DNA of 64,000 nt from SHZI01 sp963802215 (GCA_963802215.1 CAWDHQ010000002.1:930001-994000), one strand, 5' to 3'. Shown: positions 44,567-53,926, numbered from the stretch's first letter. The notes: generated by a model from the sequence alone, not told the origin. Numbers and translations are program-made.

Positions 44567-45784
44567 ATGAGATCCAGGTCCCCACTTAGCCTCGCCGCCG
44601 CCCTGCTTGCGGCCCTGCCGCTCGCGGCCACCGGCGCCACCGGCCCGGCGATCACGGGCCTGACCGCCACCGCCGATGACGCCGAGACGGCGGCCAGGAA
44701 CCCCGCAGGCCTCACCCGCCTGGACCGGGCCGAGTGGGTGGGCGGCGTGCGGGTCTTCTACGCCGATTCCGAATCTGATACGACGCTGGACGGTGCCCCG
44801 GCCCTGGCGGACGACTCGAGCACGACGCTGTTCATCCCGTCCGTGTACTACGCCCGGCCCCTGAACGAGGACATCACGCTCGGCATTTCCCTGACGGTCC
44901 CGTCGGGCCTGGGGTCCGACCCTGGCAACGAGACTGTCGGGCGCTACCTGCTGGACGAGTGGTCCCTGGGCTACGTCAGCCTGGCTCCGGCCGTGGGCTA
45001 CCGGGTCAATGAGAGGCTGTCGGTCGGTGGCACCGTGAACTTCAACTACGCCGCCTACGATTATGAGACCGCGGTCTTCAACGGCACCGGTGAACCGGAC
45101 GGCACGATGGAACTGAGCGCCAGCGATTTCGGCGTTGGCTTCCAGTTCGGCCTGCTCTACGAGTTCACGCCGGCAACCCGCGTCGGCCTGAACTATCGCA
45201 GTTCCTCGTCCTCGGATTTCTCCGACACGCCTGAACTGTCGGGCCTCACGCCGGAACGGGAAGATGCGCTGGAGGACGGCATTCGGAACCAGGAGTTCGA
45301 CCTGGAGAGCGACTTCCCCCAGTCGCTGGTCGCGGGCGTCTATCACGAGTTTGCGGACGGCCGGTCCGCGACGCTGGATGTGGCCTGGATCGACTTCAGC
45401 GAGTACGGGCTCACGAGCGCCACCGTGGGCGAGACCACCATCGAGCTGGAGGACGGCGAGTACGAGGACATCTGGGCAGTGTCGGCGGGGTACAGCTGGC
45501 CGCTGGACAGCCAGTGGACGATGCGCGTCGGCGCGGCCTACGCCAGCTCCGGCATCGAGGACGAGAACCGCACCTTCGCCTTCCGTCTCGACCGGGTCAT
45601 TGGCGCGGGTGTCGGCGCGGAGTACCAGTGGGACAGGGACCGGGTGCTCGGATTCAACCTGACCTACTACGACCTGGGTGAAGGGCAGGTTGAGGCCGAC
45701 ATTCCGCTGGTGGGTACGCTGTCCGGCGAGTACAGCAGCAACTACGCCCTGGGTCTGGACTTCACCTTGCGCTGGCTCCGGTAG
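44567..45784 (+). CDS. FadL/OmpP1-like outer-membrane channel
   Basis: 405 residues with a signal peptide (SLAAALLAALPLAATGA). The barrel shows FadL-type features: the N-terminal hatch-like segment GLTATADDAETAARNPAGLTRLDRAEWV, then FIPSVYYARPLNEDITLGISLTVPSGLG, GYRVNERLSVGGTVNFNYAAYDYE, VGLNYRSSSSSDFSDTPEL and an aromatic C-terminus (ALGLDFTLRWLR). FadL proteins admit long-chain fatty acids or other hydrophobic compounds. ATG at 44567 was chosen because CGGAG lies six bases upstream, while the ATG at 44561 touches it. Confidence 0.83.
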   Translation: MRSRSPLSLAAALLAALPLAATGATGPAITGLTATADDAETAARNPAGLTRLDRAEWVGGVRVFYADSESDTTLDGAPALADDSSTTLFIPSVYYARPLNEDITLGISLTVPSGLGSDPGNETVGRYLLDEWSLGYVSLAPAVGYRVNERLSVGGTVNFNYAAYDYETAVFNGTGEPDGTMELSASDFGVGFQFGLLYEFTPATRVGLNYRSSSSSDFSDTPELSGLTPEREDALEDGIRNQEFDLESDFPQSLVAGVYHEFADGRSATLDVAWIDFSEYGLTSATVGETTIELEDGEYEDIWAVSAGYSWPLDSQWTMRVGAAYASSGIEDENRTFAFRLDRVIGAGVGAEYQWDRDRVLGFNLTYYDLGEGQVEADIPLVGTLSGEYSSNYALGLDFTLRWLR

Positions 45785-45826
45785 CTGGTTAATGGCACCT
45801 GCGTGGTGCCCTGACATGGCGGGCGG

Positions 45827-46828
45827 TCAGCGGGTTCGTCGAGGCGTCGTGCGTGCCACCTTGTGCGTGGCTCTGTGCATTTCGAACAGCTTCTGCTCGA
45901 TGGTCGCACAGACGCGGGATACGCTGGCGTCCGCCTCGAGCAGCAGCCGCATGAAGTCCTCGGCCGACGGCGGTGGCGTCCGGTTGGCGAGGCGGATCAG
46001 GCCGAAGTCCGCCCGCACCGACGGCTCGACCAGCGGCAGCACGGCGAGGGTTCCTTCCTCCAGCTCCCGGGTGATGACATTGAGGGGCAGGAGGGCAACC
46101 CCGTCGGAGCCGGCTGCAATGGACTTCATCATGTCCAGTGACTCGCAGGTCACCGCCGGCGCCCCCGCTACCGGCTTGCCGGCCTGGCGGGTCGTGGCGA
46201 CTGCGGGCGCCAGGCGGCGTGCCACGTTCCGGGCGGAGGAGATGACGGGCCAGGCCAGGACGTCGGCGATTTCCGGCGCGGCCAGCGCCAGCAACGGATG
46301 GCCGGCGCGGCAGACGAAATAGCCTTGCCGGCTTGCGAGCCTGGTGACGTCGAACTCGCCATCGTCGGCGATCGCTGCGACGTCGCCGACGACCACGTCC
46401 AGCTCCCGCCGGCGCAGCAGGGGCACCAGGTTGAAGACGCTCTCCACGATCACCTGCAGCTGGACCTCGGGGCGGAGGCGGAGCAGGGCCCCCACGGCAT
46501 CACCGACCACCATGCCTGCCGGATACGTTCCTGCGCCCACGCGAAGCGTGCCGGCGCCGCGCCCCTGCAGGAATTCCATCTCGCGCCCGAGGTCCATTGC
46601 CCGGGCGAGAAGGTCTGCGGCCCGGTCCAGCAGCAGCCGGCCCATGTCGGTGGGCTCCACGCCGCCGGGTCCCCGGTCGAAGAGGCGGACGCCGGCCTGG
46701 CGCTCGAGTTCGGCGATGCTCCGGGACAGGGCGGGCTGGGTCAGACGGAGGGCCCGGGCCGCCCGGCCGAAGTGGCGGTGCTCCGCCAGCGCCCGGGCGT
46801 GTCGGAGGTGTCGCAGGTCGATGTTCAT
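45827..46828 (-). CDS. LysR family regulator (divergent from arylsulfatase)
   Basis: 333 residues. The N-terminal winged helix is typical: LRHLRHARALAEHRHFGRAARALRLTQPALSRSIAELERQAGVRLFDRGPGGVEPT. The effector domain follows from about residue 90 (GTLRVGAGTYPAGMVVGDAVGALLRLRPEVQLQVIVESV). It is divergent from the arylsulfatase gene across a 97-bp gap that holds a T-N11-A site, so it most likely controls that gene and perhaps itself. It is similar in wording and length to the second LysR protein at 60609. Confidence 0.92.
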   Translation of the reverse strand: MNIDLRHLRHARALAEHRHFGRAARALRLTQPALSRSIAELERQAGVRLFDRGPGGVEPTDMGRLLLDRAADLLARAMDLGREMEFLQGRGAGTLRVGAGTYPAGMVVGDAVGALLRLRPEVQLQVIVESVFNLVPLLRRRELDVVVGDVAAIADDGEFDVTRLASRQGYFVCRAGHPLLALAAPEIADVLAWPVISSARNVARRLAPAVATTRQAGKPVAGAPAVTCESLDMMKSIAAGSDGVALLPLNVITRELEEGTLAVLPLVEPSVRADFGLIRLANRTPPPSAEDFMRLLLEADASVSRVCATIEQKLFEMHRATHKVARTTPRRTR

Positions 46829-46857
46829 TCATGAAAGTTATCATGGAAATTATTCCG

Positions 46858-46892
46858 ATGCATTCGACGCATGAACCTCGACCTTCCATAAT
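46858..46892 (+). promoter_or_regulatory. LysR-type T-N11-A site next to a likely -10 box
   Basis: TGCATTCGACGCA (46859-46871) is a T-N11-A motif, with ATGC (46858-46861) and GCAT (46869-46872) in dyad symmetry. Fifteen bases downstream is CATAAT (46887-46892), a good -10 box, with TTCGAC (46863-46868) as a weak -35. The site overlaps the likely -35 of the arylsulfatase promoter, a usual place for a LysR activator or repressor. Confidence 0.5.
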
Positions 46893-46925
46893 CCGGCCTC
46901 ACCGGACCAGAACTGGAGAACAACA

Positions 46926-48503
46926 ATGCGTTCGAACCGACTGCTGCGCGGGGCCGCCGGACTGCTCGGCCTGTTCCTGCTGGCTTCCGCCGCCCAGGCC
47001 CAGACGGCGAAGAAGCCCAACATCCTCGTCGTCTGGGGCGACGACATCGGCACCTGGAACATCAGCCACAACAACCGCGGGATGATGGGCTACCAGACGC
47101 CCAACATCGATCGCATCGCGAAGGAAGGCGTGGCCTTCACCGACTACTACGCGCAGCAGAGCTGCACGGCGGGCCGGGCGGCGTTCATCGGCGGTTCGGT
47201 CCCCGTCCGCAGCGGCATGACCAAGGTGGGCCTGCCGGGCGCGCCCCAGGGCTGGCAGAAGACCGACATCACGATGGCGACCGTCCTGAAGGGCCAGGGA
47301 TACGCCACCGGCCAGTTCGGCAAGAACCACCAGGGCGACCGGGACGAGCACCTGCCCACCATGCACGGCTTCGACGAGTTCCTCGGCAACCTCTACCATC
47401 TGAACGCGGAGGAGGAACCCGAGAACGAGGACTATCCCCGGGACATGGTGCTGAAGAACGGCAAGACCTTCCTCCAGCAGTTCGGTCCCCGTGGCGTGGT
47501 CCATTCCTGGGCCGACGGCAGGGGCGGGCAGCGGATCGAGGACACGGGTCCGCTCACGAAGAAGCGCATGGAGACCATCGACGACGAGACCTCCGAGCGG
47601 GCCATCGCCTTCATCCGCGAGCAGCAGGCCGCGGGCAAGCCCTGGTTCGTGTGGTGGAACGGCACGCGCATGCATTTCCGTACCCACGTGAAGGCCGAGT
47701 TGCGCGGCCAGTCGGGCCAGGACGAGTACTCGGACGGCATGGTCGAGCACGACATGCACGTCGGCAAGTTCCTGAAGCTGCTGGATGAGCTTGGCGTCGC
47801 CGACAATACGCTGTTGATGTACTCCACCGACAACGGCCCCCACTACAACACCTGGCCGGACGCCGGCACCACGCCCTTCCGCAGCGAGAAGAACTCCAAC
47901 TGGGAAGGCGCCTACCGGGTGCCCGCCTTCGTCCGCTGGCCCGGCAAGGTCCAGGCGGGCGTGACACTGAACGGCATCGTGGCCCACGAGGACTGGCTGC
48001 CCACCTTCGCGGCCGCCGCCGGGGACACGGATGTGAAGGAACGCCTGCTGACGGGCACCACCATCAACGGCCGCAGGTACCGCAACCACATCGACGGCTA
48101 CAACCAGCTGGACTACCTGGCCGGGAAGACGAAGGAGTCACCCCGGAAGGAGTTCTGGTACGTGAACGACGACGGCCAGATCGTGGCGGCCCGCGTCAAC
48201 GACTGGAAGGTCGTGTTCCTCGAGAACCGGGGTGAGGCCTTCGGCGTGTGGCGCGAGCCTTTCATCGAGCTGCGGGTGCCGCTGCTCTTCAACCTGCGCC
48301 GGGATCCCTTCGAGAAGGCCCAGCACAATGCCAACACCTACAACGACTGGTTCCTGGACCGGCCCTTCGTCATCACGCCGATCCAGGCCCTGGCGGCCCA
48401 GTTCCTGCAGAGTATGCAGGACTACCCGCCCAGCCAGTCCCCGGGCTCGTTCAACCTGAGCAATATCGAGGAGCAGCTGCGCTCCGGCGCCGGCGCCCGG
48501 TAG
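46926..48503 (+). CDS. Arylsulfatase, secreted
   Basis: 525 residues, with a signal peptide (LLGLFLLASAAQAQTAKK). Catalytic formylglycine site is about residue 80 in QQSCTAGRAAFIGG (CxAGR type). Metal site at the start (PNILVVWGDDIGTWNISHNNRG) and later motifs (TGQFGKNHQGDRDEHLPTMHGFDEF; MYSTDNGPHYNTWPDAG; FRSEKNSNWEGAYRVPAFVRWPG) match type I sulfatases. It releases sulfate from an organic ester; the natural substrate is unknown. No formylglycine-generating enzyme is visible in the window. GGAGA precedes the start. It is the first gene of a run including DUF3604 proteins. Confidence 0.93.
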   Translation: MRSNRLLRGAAGLLGLFLLASAAQAQTAKKPNILVVWGDDIGTWNISHNNRGMMGYQTPNIDRIAKEGVAFTDYYAQQSCTAGRAAFIGGSVPVRSGMTKVGLPGAPQGWQKTDITMATVLKGQGYATGQFGKNHQGDRDEHLPTMHGFDEFLGNLYHLNAEEEPENEDYPRDMVLKNGKTFLQQFGPRGVVHSWADGRGGQRIEDTGPLTKKRMETIDDETSERAIAFIREQQAAGKPWFVWWNGTRMHFRTHVKAELRGQSGQDEYSDGMVEHDMHVGKFLKLLDELGVADNTLLMYSTDNGPHYNTWPDAGTTPFRSEKNSNWEGAYRVPAFVRWPGKVQAGVTLNGIVAHEDWLPTFAAAAGDTDVKERLLTGTTINGRRYRNHIDGYNQLDYLAGKTKESPRKEFWYVNDDGQIVAARVNDWKVVFLENRGEAFGVWREPFIELRVPLLFNLRRDPFEKAQHNANTYNDWFLDRPFVITPIQALAAQFLQSMQDYPPSQSPGSFNLSNIEEQLRSGAGAR

Positions 48504-48520
48504 CCGGTTCCTTCGAATCC

Positions 48521-48560
48521 GGGCCAGTGGCTGCCTGCAGTCACTGGCCCGTTTCTTTTT
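48521..48560 (+). terminator. Intrinsic terminator after arylsulfatase gene
   Basis: GGGCCAGTG (48521-48529) pairs with CACTGGCCC (48542-48550) over a 12-base loop, followed by GTTTCTTTTT (48551-48560). It lies 17 bp after the sulfatase stop, so most transcripts probably end here and the next genes likely have another promoter or rely on readthrough. Confidence 0.8.
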
Positions 48561-48586
48561 CACCATCGTTAAGGGAGTCGGCCGTC

Positions 48587-49564
48587 ATGCGCCTGCTGGT
48601 AGCCCTAGTCGCCCTCCTGCTCAGCCCCGTTGCCCCCGCCACCGACCTGCTCCCGTCCTGGAATGAAGGCCCGGCGAAGGCCGCCCTGGGATCGTTCGTA
48701 TCCCGCACCACCGACCCCCGGTCCCCCGACTTCGTGCCCCCCGCCGAGCGCATCGCCGTCTTCGACAACGATGGCACCCTGTGGGCCGAGCAGCCGATGT
48801 ACTTCCAGCTGGCCTTTGCCCTGGACCGGGTGAAGGCGCTGGCGCCGCAGCACCCCGAGTGGAAGGACAAGGAGCCCTTTGCGTCCCTGCTGAAGGGCGA
48901 CCTGAGGGGCGCCCTGGCGGGCGGTGAGCACGCCATCCTCGAGATCGTCATGGCCACCCACGCGGGCATGACCACCGAGGAGTTCGACGCCACCGTCCGC
49001 GACTGGCTCACGACGGCGAAGCACCCGAAGACCGGCCGTCCGTACACGGAAATGGTCTACCAGCCCATGCTGGAGCTGCTGGCGTACCTGCGGGCGAACG
49101 GCTTCAAGACCTTCATTGTGTCCGGGGGCGGCATCGAGTTCATGCGCCCCTGGACCGAAGCGGTCTACGGCATCCCGCCGGAGCAGGTGGTGGGCAGCAG
49201 TATCCGCACGACGTACGAAGTGCGGGACGGCAGGCCGGTGCTGGTGCGCCTGCCCGAAATCGACTTCATCGACGACAAGGAAGGCAAGCCAGTCGGCATC
49301 CAGCAGCAAGTCGGCCGGCGCCCGGTGCTGGCGGTCGGCAATTCCGACGGCGACTTCCGGATGCTGGAGTGGACGACGGCGGGCGACGGCCCGCGGCTCG
49401 GCGTGCTCATCCATCACGACGATGCCGCCCGGGAGTGGGCCTACGACCGGGAGTCCGGCGTGGGCCGGCTTGCCCGGGGGCTGGACGAGGGGCCGCGGCG
49501 GGGCTGGGTGATCGTCAGCATGAAGGACGACTGGGCGCAGGTCTTCCCCGCAGTCCGGCCCTGA
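48587..49564 (+). CDS. HAD family phosphatase, secreted
   Basis: 325 residues with a signal peptide (RLLVALVALLLSPVAPATD). HAD motif I in AVFDNDGTLW, motif II in TFIVSGGGIEFMRPW, motif IV in VLAVGNSDGDFRMLEWT. This is the phosphoserine phosphatase-like class of HAD proteins. A helical cap is between motifs I and II. It should dephosphorylate a small molecule in the periplasm; substrate unknown. AAGGGAG precedes the start. It lies between a sulfatase and a DUF3604 protein, giving a sulfatase/phosphatase mix that suggests degradation of a phosphorylated or sulfated compound (inference). Confidence 0.88.
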   Translation: MRLLVALVALLLSPVAPATDLLPSWNEGPAKAALGSFVSRTTDPRSPDFVPPAERIAVFDNDGTLWAEQPMYFQLAFALDRVKALAPQHPEWKDKEPFASLLKGDLRGALAGGEHAILEIVMATHAGMTTEEFDATVRDWLTTAKHPKTGRPYTEMVYQPMLELLAYLRANGFKTFIVSGGGIEFMRPWTEAVYGIPPEQVVGSSIRTTYEVRDGRPVLVRLPEIDFIDDKEGKPVGIQQQVGRRPVLAVGNSDGDFRMLEWTTAGDGPRLGVLIHHDDAAREWAYDRESGVGRLARGLDEGPRRGWVIVSMKDDWAQVFPAVRP

Positions 49565-49673
49565 CAGCGCCGCACCCTGCCGGCCGCGCCGGCTAATGCA
49601 AAGGGCTGGGTGAGGGCCTACACTTCCCGGCACCAACACTGTCACAAGAATCAACAAGCTGGGGAGAATGCGA

Positions 49674-51617
49674 ATGAAAGCCGCTTTCCCGATTGCCGCC
49701 TTCGCCCTGGTGATGGCGACAGCGCTGCCTGGAACCGTCCAGGCCGCCGACGAGCACACCGGCGACATGGGGACACTGACGGCCGAGAAGGTCGGCAAGT
49801 CGTTCCCGGCCCGGCCCTATTCGCCCTATGCGGGGCGCAACTTCCCGACGCGCCCACTGTTCGGCGACACGCACCTGCACACGTCCTATTCCATGGACGC
49901 CGGTGCCTTCGGCGCGCGGGTCGGGCCCCTGGATGCCTACCGGCTCGCGCGGGGCGAGGAGATCACCGCCTCCAGCGGCCAGCCGGTGAAGCTGTCCCGG
50001 CCCCTGGACTTTCTGGTCGTGGCCGACCACTCGGACAACATGGGCTTCTTCCCGGATCTCTTCGCCGGCAAGCCCGAAATCCTGGCCGACCCGACCGGCA
50101 GGAAGTGGTACGACCTGATCATGTCGGGCCAGGGCTCCACGGCGGCGCTGCAGATCATCAGCGCGTTCTCCCAGGGCACATTCCCCGAGACGCTGATGTA
50201 CCGGCCGGACACCCGCGCCTACCGGGCCGCCTGGCAGTCCACCATCGACGCGGCCGAGAAGTACAACGAGCCCGGCCGGTTCACGGCCTTCATCGGCTAC
50301 GAGTGGACCTCCAACACCGGTGGCAACAACCTGCACCGGAACGTCATCTTCCGCGACAACGGGGACAAGGCGAGCCAGGTGGTGCCCCTGACCGTGTATC
50401 CGCCGACGGGCACCGACAACCCGCGGGACCTGTGGAAGTGGATGCAGGCCTACGAGGACAAGACCGGCGGCAGCGTCCTTGCCATCGCCCACAACGGCAA
50501 CCTGAGCAACGGCCGCATGTTCCCGATCATCGAGCCGGGCACCGGCAAGAGAATCGACCGCGGTTACGCCGAGACCCGGGCGAAGTGGGAGCGGCTCTAC
50601 GAGGCGACCCAGACCAAGGGCGACGGCGAGACGCACCCGTTCCTCTCGCCCAACGACGAGTTCGCCAACTTCGAGCGCTGGGACAAGGCCAATCTCGACG
50701 GCAGCGTGGTCAAGACCAAGGACATGCTGGAGTTCGAGTACGCGCGGTCGGCGCTGAAGCTCGGCCTCAAGCTCGGCAGGGAGCTGGGCACGAACCCCTA
50801 CAAGTTCGGGCTCGTTGGAAGTTCCGACGCCCACACGGGCCTCTCGGCGATGGAGGAGGACAACTTCTTCGGCAAGGTGTCGTCCGGTGAGCCGAAGCCC
50901 GAGCGCCTCGGCGCCACCTTCATGAACAACCCGAAGACCGGCGTGCAGATCATGGACTGGGAGGTCAGCGCCTCCGGCTACGCGGCCGTGTGGGCCAACG
51001 AGAACACCCGGGAGTCCATCTGGGACGCCATGCAGCGGCGGGAGACCTACGCCACCACGGGCCCCCGCATGGCGGTCCGCTTCTTCGGCGGCTGGGATTT
51101 CGACGCGGCGGATGCCGCCACCCGCAGCCCGGCAGTCGCCGGTTACACCAAGGGCGTGCCCATGGGCGGCGACCTGCGGACGGCGCCGGCCGGCAAGTCG
51201 CCGACCTTCCTCGTGGCGGCGCTGAAGGATCCGATCGGCGCCAACCTGGACCGCATCCAGGTCGTCAAGGGCTGGCTCGACGCCACCGGCAACCTGCAGG
51301 AAAAGGTCTACGACGTGGCCTGGGGCGGCGACCGCAAGCCGGGTGCCGACGGCAGGCTGCCATCAGTCGGTAGCACCGTCGACCTGGCCAACGCCACCTG
51401 GACCAACACTATCGGCGCGCCGGAACTGATCGCCGTCTGGAAGGATCCCGACTTCGACCCGAAGGAACTGGCCTTCTATTACACCCGCGTCATCGAGATC
51501 CCGACGCCGCGCTGGACGGCCTATGACGCCCAGCGGTTCAATGTGCAGCCGCTGCCGGGGACGATGATGACCGTCACCGAGCGCGCCTACACCTCGCCCA
51601 TCTGGTACACCCCGTGA
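49674..51617 (+). CDS. DUF3604 (PHP-like metallohydrolase) protein 1, secreted
   Basis: 647 residues with a signal peptide (FPIAAFALVMATALPGTVQAAD). The first part holds the PHP-type metal motif LFGDTHLHTSYSMDAG (DxHxH), VADHSDNMGF, FTAFIGYEWTS, IAHNGNLSNGRMF and FGLVGSSDAHTGLSAM, so several metal ligands of PHP-class hydrolases are present. The C-terminal part (ATTGPRMAVRFFGGWDF... AFYYTRVIEIPTPRWTAYDAQRF) is typical of DUF3604. Family function is unknown. ATG at 49674 chosen because GGGGAG lies seven bases upstream; the ATG at 49668 is too close. A paralogue lies at 53962. Confidence 0.93.
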   Translation: MKAAFPIAAFALVMATALPGTVQAADEHTGDMGTLTAEKVGKSFPARPYSPYAGRNFPTRPLFGDTHLHTSYSMDAGAFGARVGPLDAYRLARGEEITASSGQPVKLSRPLDFLVVADHSDNMGFFPDLFAGKPEILADPTGRKWYDLIMSGQGSTAALQIISAFSQGTFPETLMYRPDTRAYRAAWQSTIDAAEKYNEPGRFTAFIGYEWTSNTGGNNLHRNVIFRDNGDKASQVVPLTVYPPTGTDNPRDLWKWMQAYEDKTGGSVLAIAHNGNLSNGRMFPIIEPGTGKRIDRGYAETRAKWERLYEATQTKGDGETHPFLSPNDEFANFERWDKANLDGSVVKTKDMLEFEYARSALKLGLKLGRELGTNPYKFGLVGSSDAHTGLSAMEEDNFFGKVSSGEPKPERLGATFMNNPKTGVQIMDWEVSASGYAAVWANENTRESIWDAMQRRETYATTGPRMAVRFFGGWDFDAADAATRSPAVAGYTKGVPMGGDLRTAPAGKSPTFLVAALKDPIGANLDRIQVVKGWLDATGNLQEKVYDVAWGGDRKPGADGRLPSVGSTVDLANATWTNTIGAPELIAVWKDPDFDPKELAFYYTRVIEIPTPRWTAYDAQRFNVQPLPGTMMTVTERAYTSPIWYTP

Positions 51618-51634
51618 CAAGGAACAAGAGATTC

Positions 51635-52381
51635 ATGAATACCCGCTCAACCGCACTCCTGGGCCTGCTGGCAGCCACCGCGCCCAACCTCGCCGCCGCC
51701 AACGAGTGGGAGCACACCGCCGTCGTCTACATGATCGGCGCCGCCATCGACGGCACGGCCGGCGTCGGTCCGGTGGAGGGCGACGTGGACATCAGCTTCA
51801 GCGACATCCTCGACAACCTGGAGTTCGGCGGCATGGCCGCCTACCGGGCCGACAACGGTCCCTTCGCCGTCGTGGCCGACCTCATCTACATGGACCTGGA
51901 GACTGACAAGGACGGTCTCGGTCCCTTCGGCCGGACCCGTGCCACCGTCGAGCTGGACCAGCTGATCGCCGAACTCGACGCCTCCATCGCCGTCACGGAC
52001 CGCCTGGATGCCTACGCCGGCCTGCGCTACTGGGACGTGGACTCCACGGTGACAGTCGTCGGCGGCGGCCCGCTGGGCCAGACCATCAACGGTTCGCTGG
52101 GCGAGGACTGGGTGGACCTCCTGTACGGCCTCCGCTATGCGCTGCCCCTCGGCAAGAACTGGACCTTCATCGTGCGCGGCGACGTTGCGCCGATGGGCAC
52201 CGGCAGCGACTTCAGCTGGCATTCCAGCGCCTTCGCCAACTGGCGGCTCGGCGAGCACGCCAGCGTGGTCATCGGCTTCCGCTGGCTGGACGTGGACTAC
52301 GACGATGGCGAAGGCGCCGACCGGTTCCTGATGGACGTGGGCCAGGGTGGCCCAACCGTCGGATTCGCCTGGACGTTCTAA
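51635..52381 (+). CDS. Outer-membrane barrel-like protein, tandem copy 1
   Basis: 248 residues. Signal peptide (TALLGLLAATAPNLAAANEW). The mature part is all beta: HTAVVYMIGAAIDGTAGVGPVEGDVDISFSDILDNLEFGGMAAYRADNG, DAYAGLRYWDVDSTV, DWVDLLYGLRYALPLGKNWTFIVRGDVAPMGTGSDF, ASVVIGFRWLDVDYDDGEGADRFLMDVGQGGPTVGFAWTF. Alternating hydrophobic strands and the C-terminal phenylalanine fit a small outer-membrane barrel. The next gene is a close paralogue two bases downstream. Function unknown. ATG at 51635 is preferred to GTG at 51614. Confidence 0.85.
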   Translation: MNTRSTALLGLLAATAPNLAAANEWEHTAVVYMIGAAIDGTAGVGPVEGDVDISFSDILDNLEFGGMAAYRADNGPFAVVADLIYMDLETDKDGLGPFGRTRATVELDQLIAELDASIAVTDRLDAYAGLRYWDVDSTVTVVGGGPLGQTINGSLGEDWVDLLYGLRYALPLGKNWTFIVRGDVAPMGTGSDFSWHSSAFANWRLGEHASVVIGFRWLDVDYDDGEGADRFLMDVGQGGPTVGFAWTF

Positions 52382-52383
52382 CC

Positions 52384-53124
52384 ATGCATATCTTCCGAAC
52401 CGCAGTCCTGGGCCTGCTGGCCACCGCCGCGCCTGGCCTTGCCACCGCCAGCGACTGGGAGCACACCTTCTTCCTCTACGGCGTGGGCGTCGGCATCGAC
52501 GGCACGGCGGGCGTCGGCCCGGTGGAAGCCGACGTCGACGTCAGCTTCAGCGACGTGCTCGACAACCTGGAATTCGGCGCCATGGCCGGCTACCGGGGCG
52601 ACAACGGCCGCTTCGGCGTCATGGCCGACCTCATCTACCTGGACCTGGAGAACGACAAGACCGTCCAGACGCCGCTCGGCCCCGTCACCGCGACCCTGGG
52701 CGCCGACCAGCTGATCCTCGAGCTGGACGGCTCGATTGCCGTCACCGACCGGCTGGATGCCTACGCGGGCCTGCGCTACTGGGACGTGGACGCCGAGGTG
52801 AGCGTCAGCGGTCCGCTGGGCAACTCCTTCGGTCGCGAGCCTGGCGAGGACTGGGTGGACGTCCTCTACGGCCTCCGCTACATGCTGCCCCTCGGCCGGA
52901 ACTGGACTTTCGTCGTGCGCGGCGACGTGTCGCCGTTGGGCACGGGCGCCGATTTTGGCTGGCATGCCACGGCCTTCGCCGACTGGCGGTTCGGTGAGCA
53001 CGCGAGCCTGCTCGTCGGCTTCCGCTGGCTGGACGTGGACTATGACGATGGCGAAGGCGCCGACCGCTTCCTCATGGACGTGAGCCAGGGCGGCCCGGCC
53101 CTCGGCCTTGCCTGGAGCTTCTAG
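52384..53124 (+). CDS. Outer-membrane barrel-like protein, tandem copy 2
   Basis: 246 residues, very similar along its whole length to the gene just upstream (shared strings include GTAGVGPVE, LDNLEFG, AVTDRLDAYAGLRYWDVD, RWLDVDYDDGEGADRFLMDV). The signal peptide differs more (FRTAVLGLLATAAPGLATAS). One loop that is GG-rich in copy 1 (STVTVVGGGPLGQ) is shorter here. A recent tandem duplication is the simplest reading. It starts two bases after the first copy, so both are likely cotranslated. Ends in SF, as expected for a barrel. Confidence 0.87.
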   Translation: MHIFRTAVLGLLATAAPGLATASDWEHTFFLYGVGVGIDGTAGVGPVEADVDVSFSDVLDNLEFGAMAGYRGDNGRFGVMADLIYLDLENDKTVQTPLGPVTATLGADQLILELDGSIAVTDRLDAYAGLRYWDVDAEVSVSGPLGNSFGREPGEDWVDVLYGLRYMLPLGRNWTFVVRGDVSPLGTGADFGWHATAFADWRFGEHASLLVGFRWLDVDYDDGEGADRFLMDVSQGGPALGLAWSF

Positions 53125-53125
53125 G

Positions 53126-53926
53126 ATGCGGTTCTTCCGGGCCCGGCTCCTGCCGATCCTCGGTCTCGTCTGCGCACCCGCCCTGGCCCAGCAGGACCAG
53201 GCGGAGCTGGCCAAGAGCCTGTCCAACCCGGTGGCGGCGCTGATCAGCGTGCCGTTCCAGCTGAACTACGACCAGGACATCGGACCGGCAGAGGAGGGGG
53301 AGAAGTGGACGCTCAACGTCCAGCCGGTCGTCCCGATCACCCTCAACGAGGACTGGAACGTCATCTCGCGGACCATCCTGCCGGTGGCGTACCAGGATGA
53401 CATCGCACCCGGCGCTGGCAGCCAGTTCGGGCTCGGGGACACGGTGCAGAGCCTGTTCTTCTCGCCCAAGGCGCCCACGGCGGCAGGCTGGATCTGGGGC
53501 GCGGGGCCCGTATTCCTCCTGCCCACGGGCACCGACGACCTGCTTGGCGCCGACCAGTGGGGCATCGGTCCCACCGCCGTCCTGCTGAAGCAGGAGAACG
53601 GCTGGACTTACGGCGCCCTGGGCAATCACCTCTGGTCGGTCGCGGGGGATGATGACCGGGGCGACGTCAACGCCACTTTCCTCCAGCCCTTCCTGTCCTA
53701 CACGACACCCACGGCCTGGACCTACACTCTGAACACCGAGTCCACCTACGACTGGGAGGGCGAGGAGTGGTCCGTGCCCGTCAACGCGCTGGTCACGAAG
53801 GTCACGAAGGTGGGCGGCCAGCTGGTGAGCGTGGGCGGCGGCCTGCGGTACTGGGTGGACAGCCCCGACAACGGCCCGGAGGGTCTCGGCGTGCGACTCG
53901 TCGTTACCCTGCTTTTCCCAAAATAG
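53126..53926 (+). CDS. Putative outer-membrane channel ('neuromedin U'/transporter-annotated family)
   Basis: 266 residues, starting one base after the previous stop. Signal peptide (LLPILGLVCAPALAQQDQ). The body is a beta-barrel: LSNPVAALISVPFQLNYDQDIGPAEEGEKWTLNVQPVVPITLNEDWNVISRTILPVAYQDD, GLGDTVQSLFFSPKAP, WIWGAGPVFLLPTGTDDLLGADQWGIGPTAVLLKQENGWTYGALGNHLWSV, then FLQPFLSYTT and a C-terminal strand. This pattern is common beside sulfatases and in similar loci and is usually labelled a transporter without proof. It may be an outer-membrane pore. Confidence 0.82.
   Translation: MRFFRARLLPILGLVCAPALAQQDQAELAKSLSNPVAALISVPFQLNYDQDIGPAEEGEKWTLNVQPVVPITLNEDWNVISRTILPVAYQDDIAPGAGSQFGLGDTVQSLFFSPKAPTAAGWIWGAGPVFLLPTGTDDLLGADQWGIGPTAVLLKQENGWTYGALGNHLWSVAGDDDRGDVNATFLQPFLSYTTPTAWTYTLNTESTYDWEGEEWSVPVNALVTKVTKVGGQLVSVGGGLRYWVDSPDNGPEGLGVRLVVTLLFPK

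Noticed and set aside
45794..45810. Six-bp hairpin GGCACC/GGTGCC between convergent genes
   Set aside because: Too short and without a T-tract to call as a terminator.
46926..48503. Phosphonate monoester hydrolase instead of sulfatase
   Set aside because: CTAGR formylglycine motif and overall layout fit an arylsulfatase at least as well; kept as arylsulfatase while noting that substrate is unknown.
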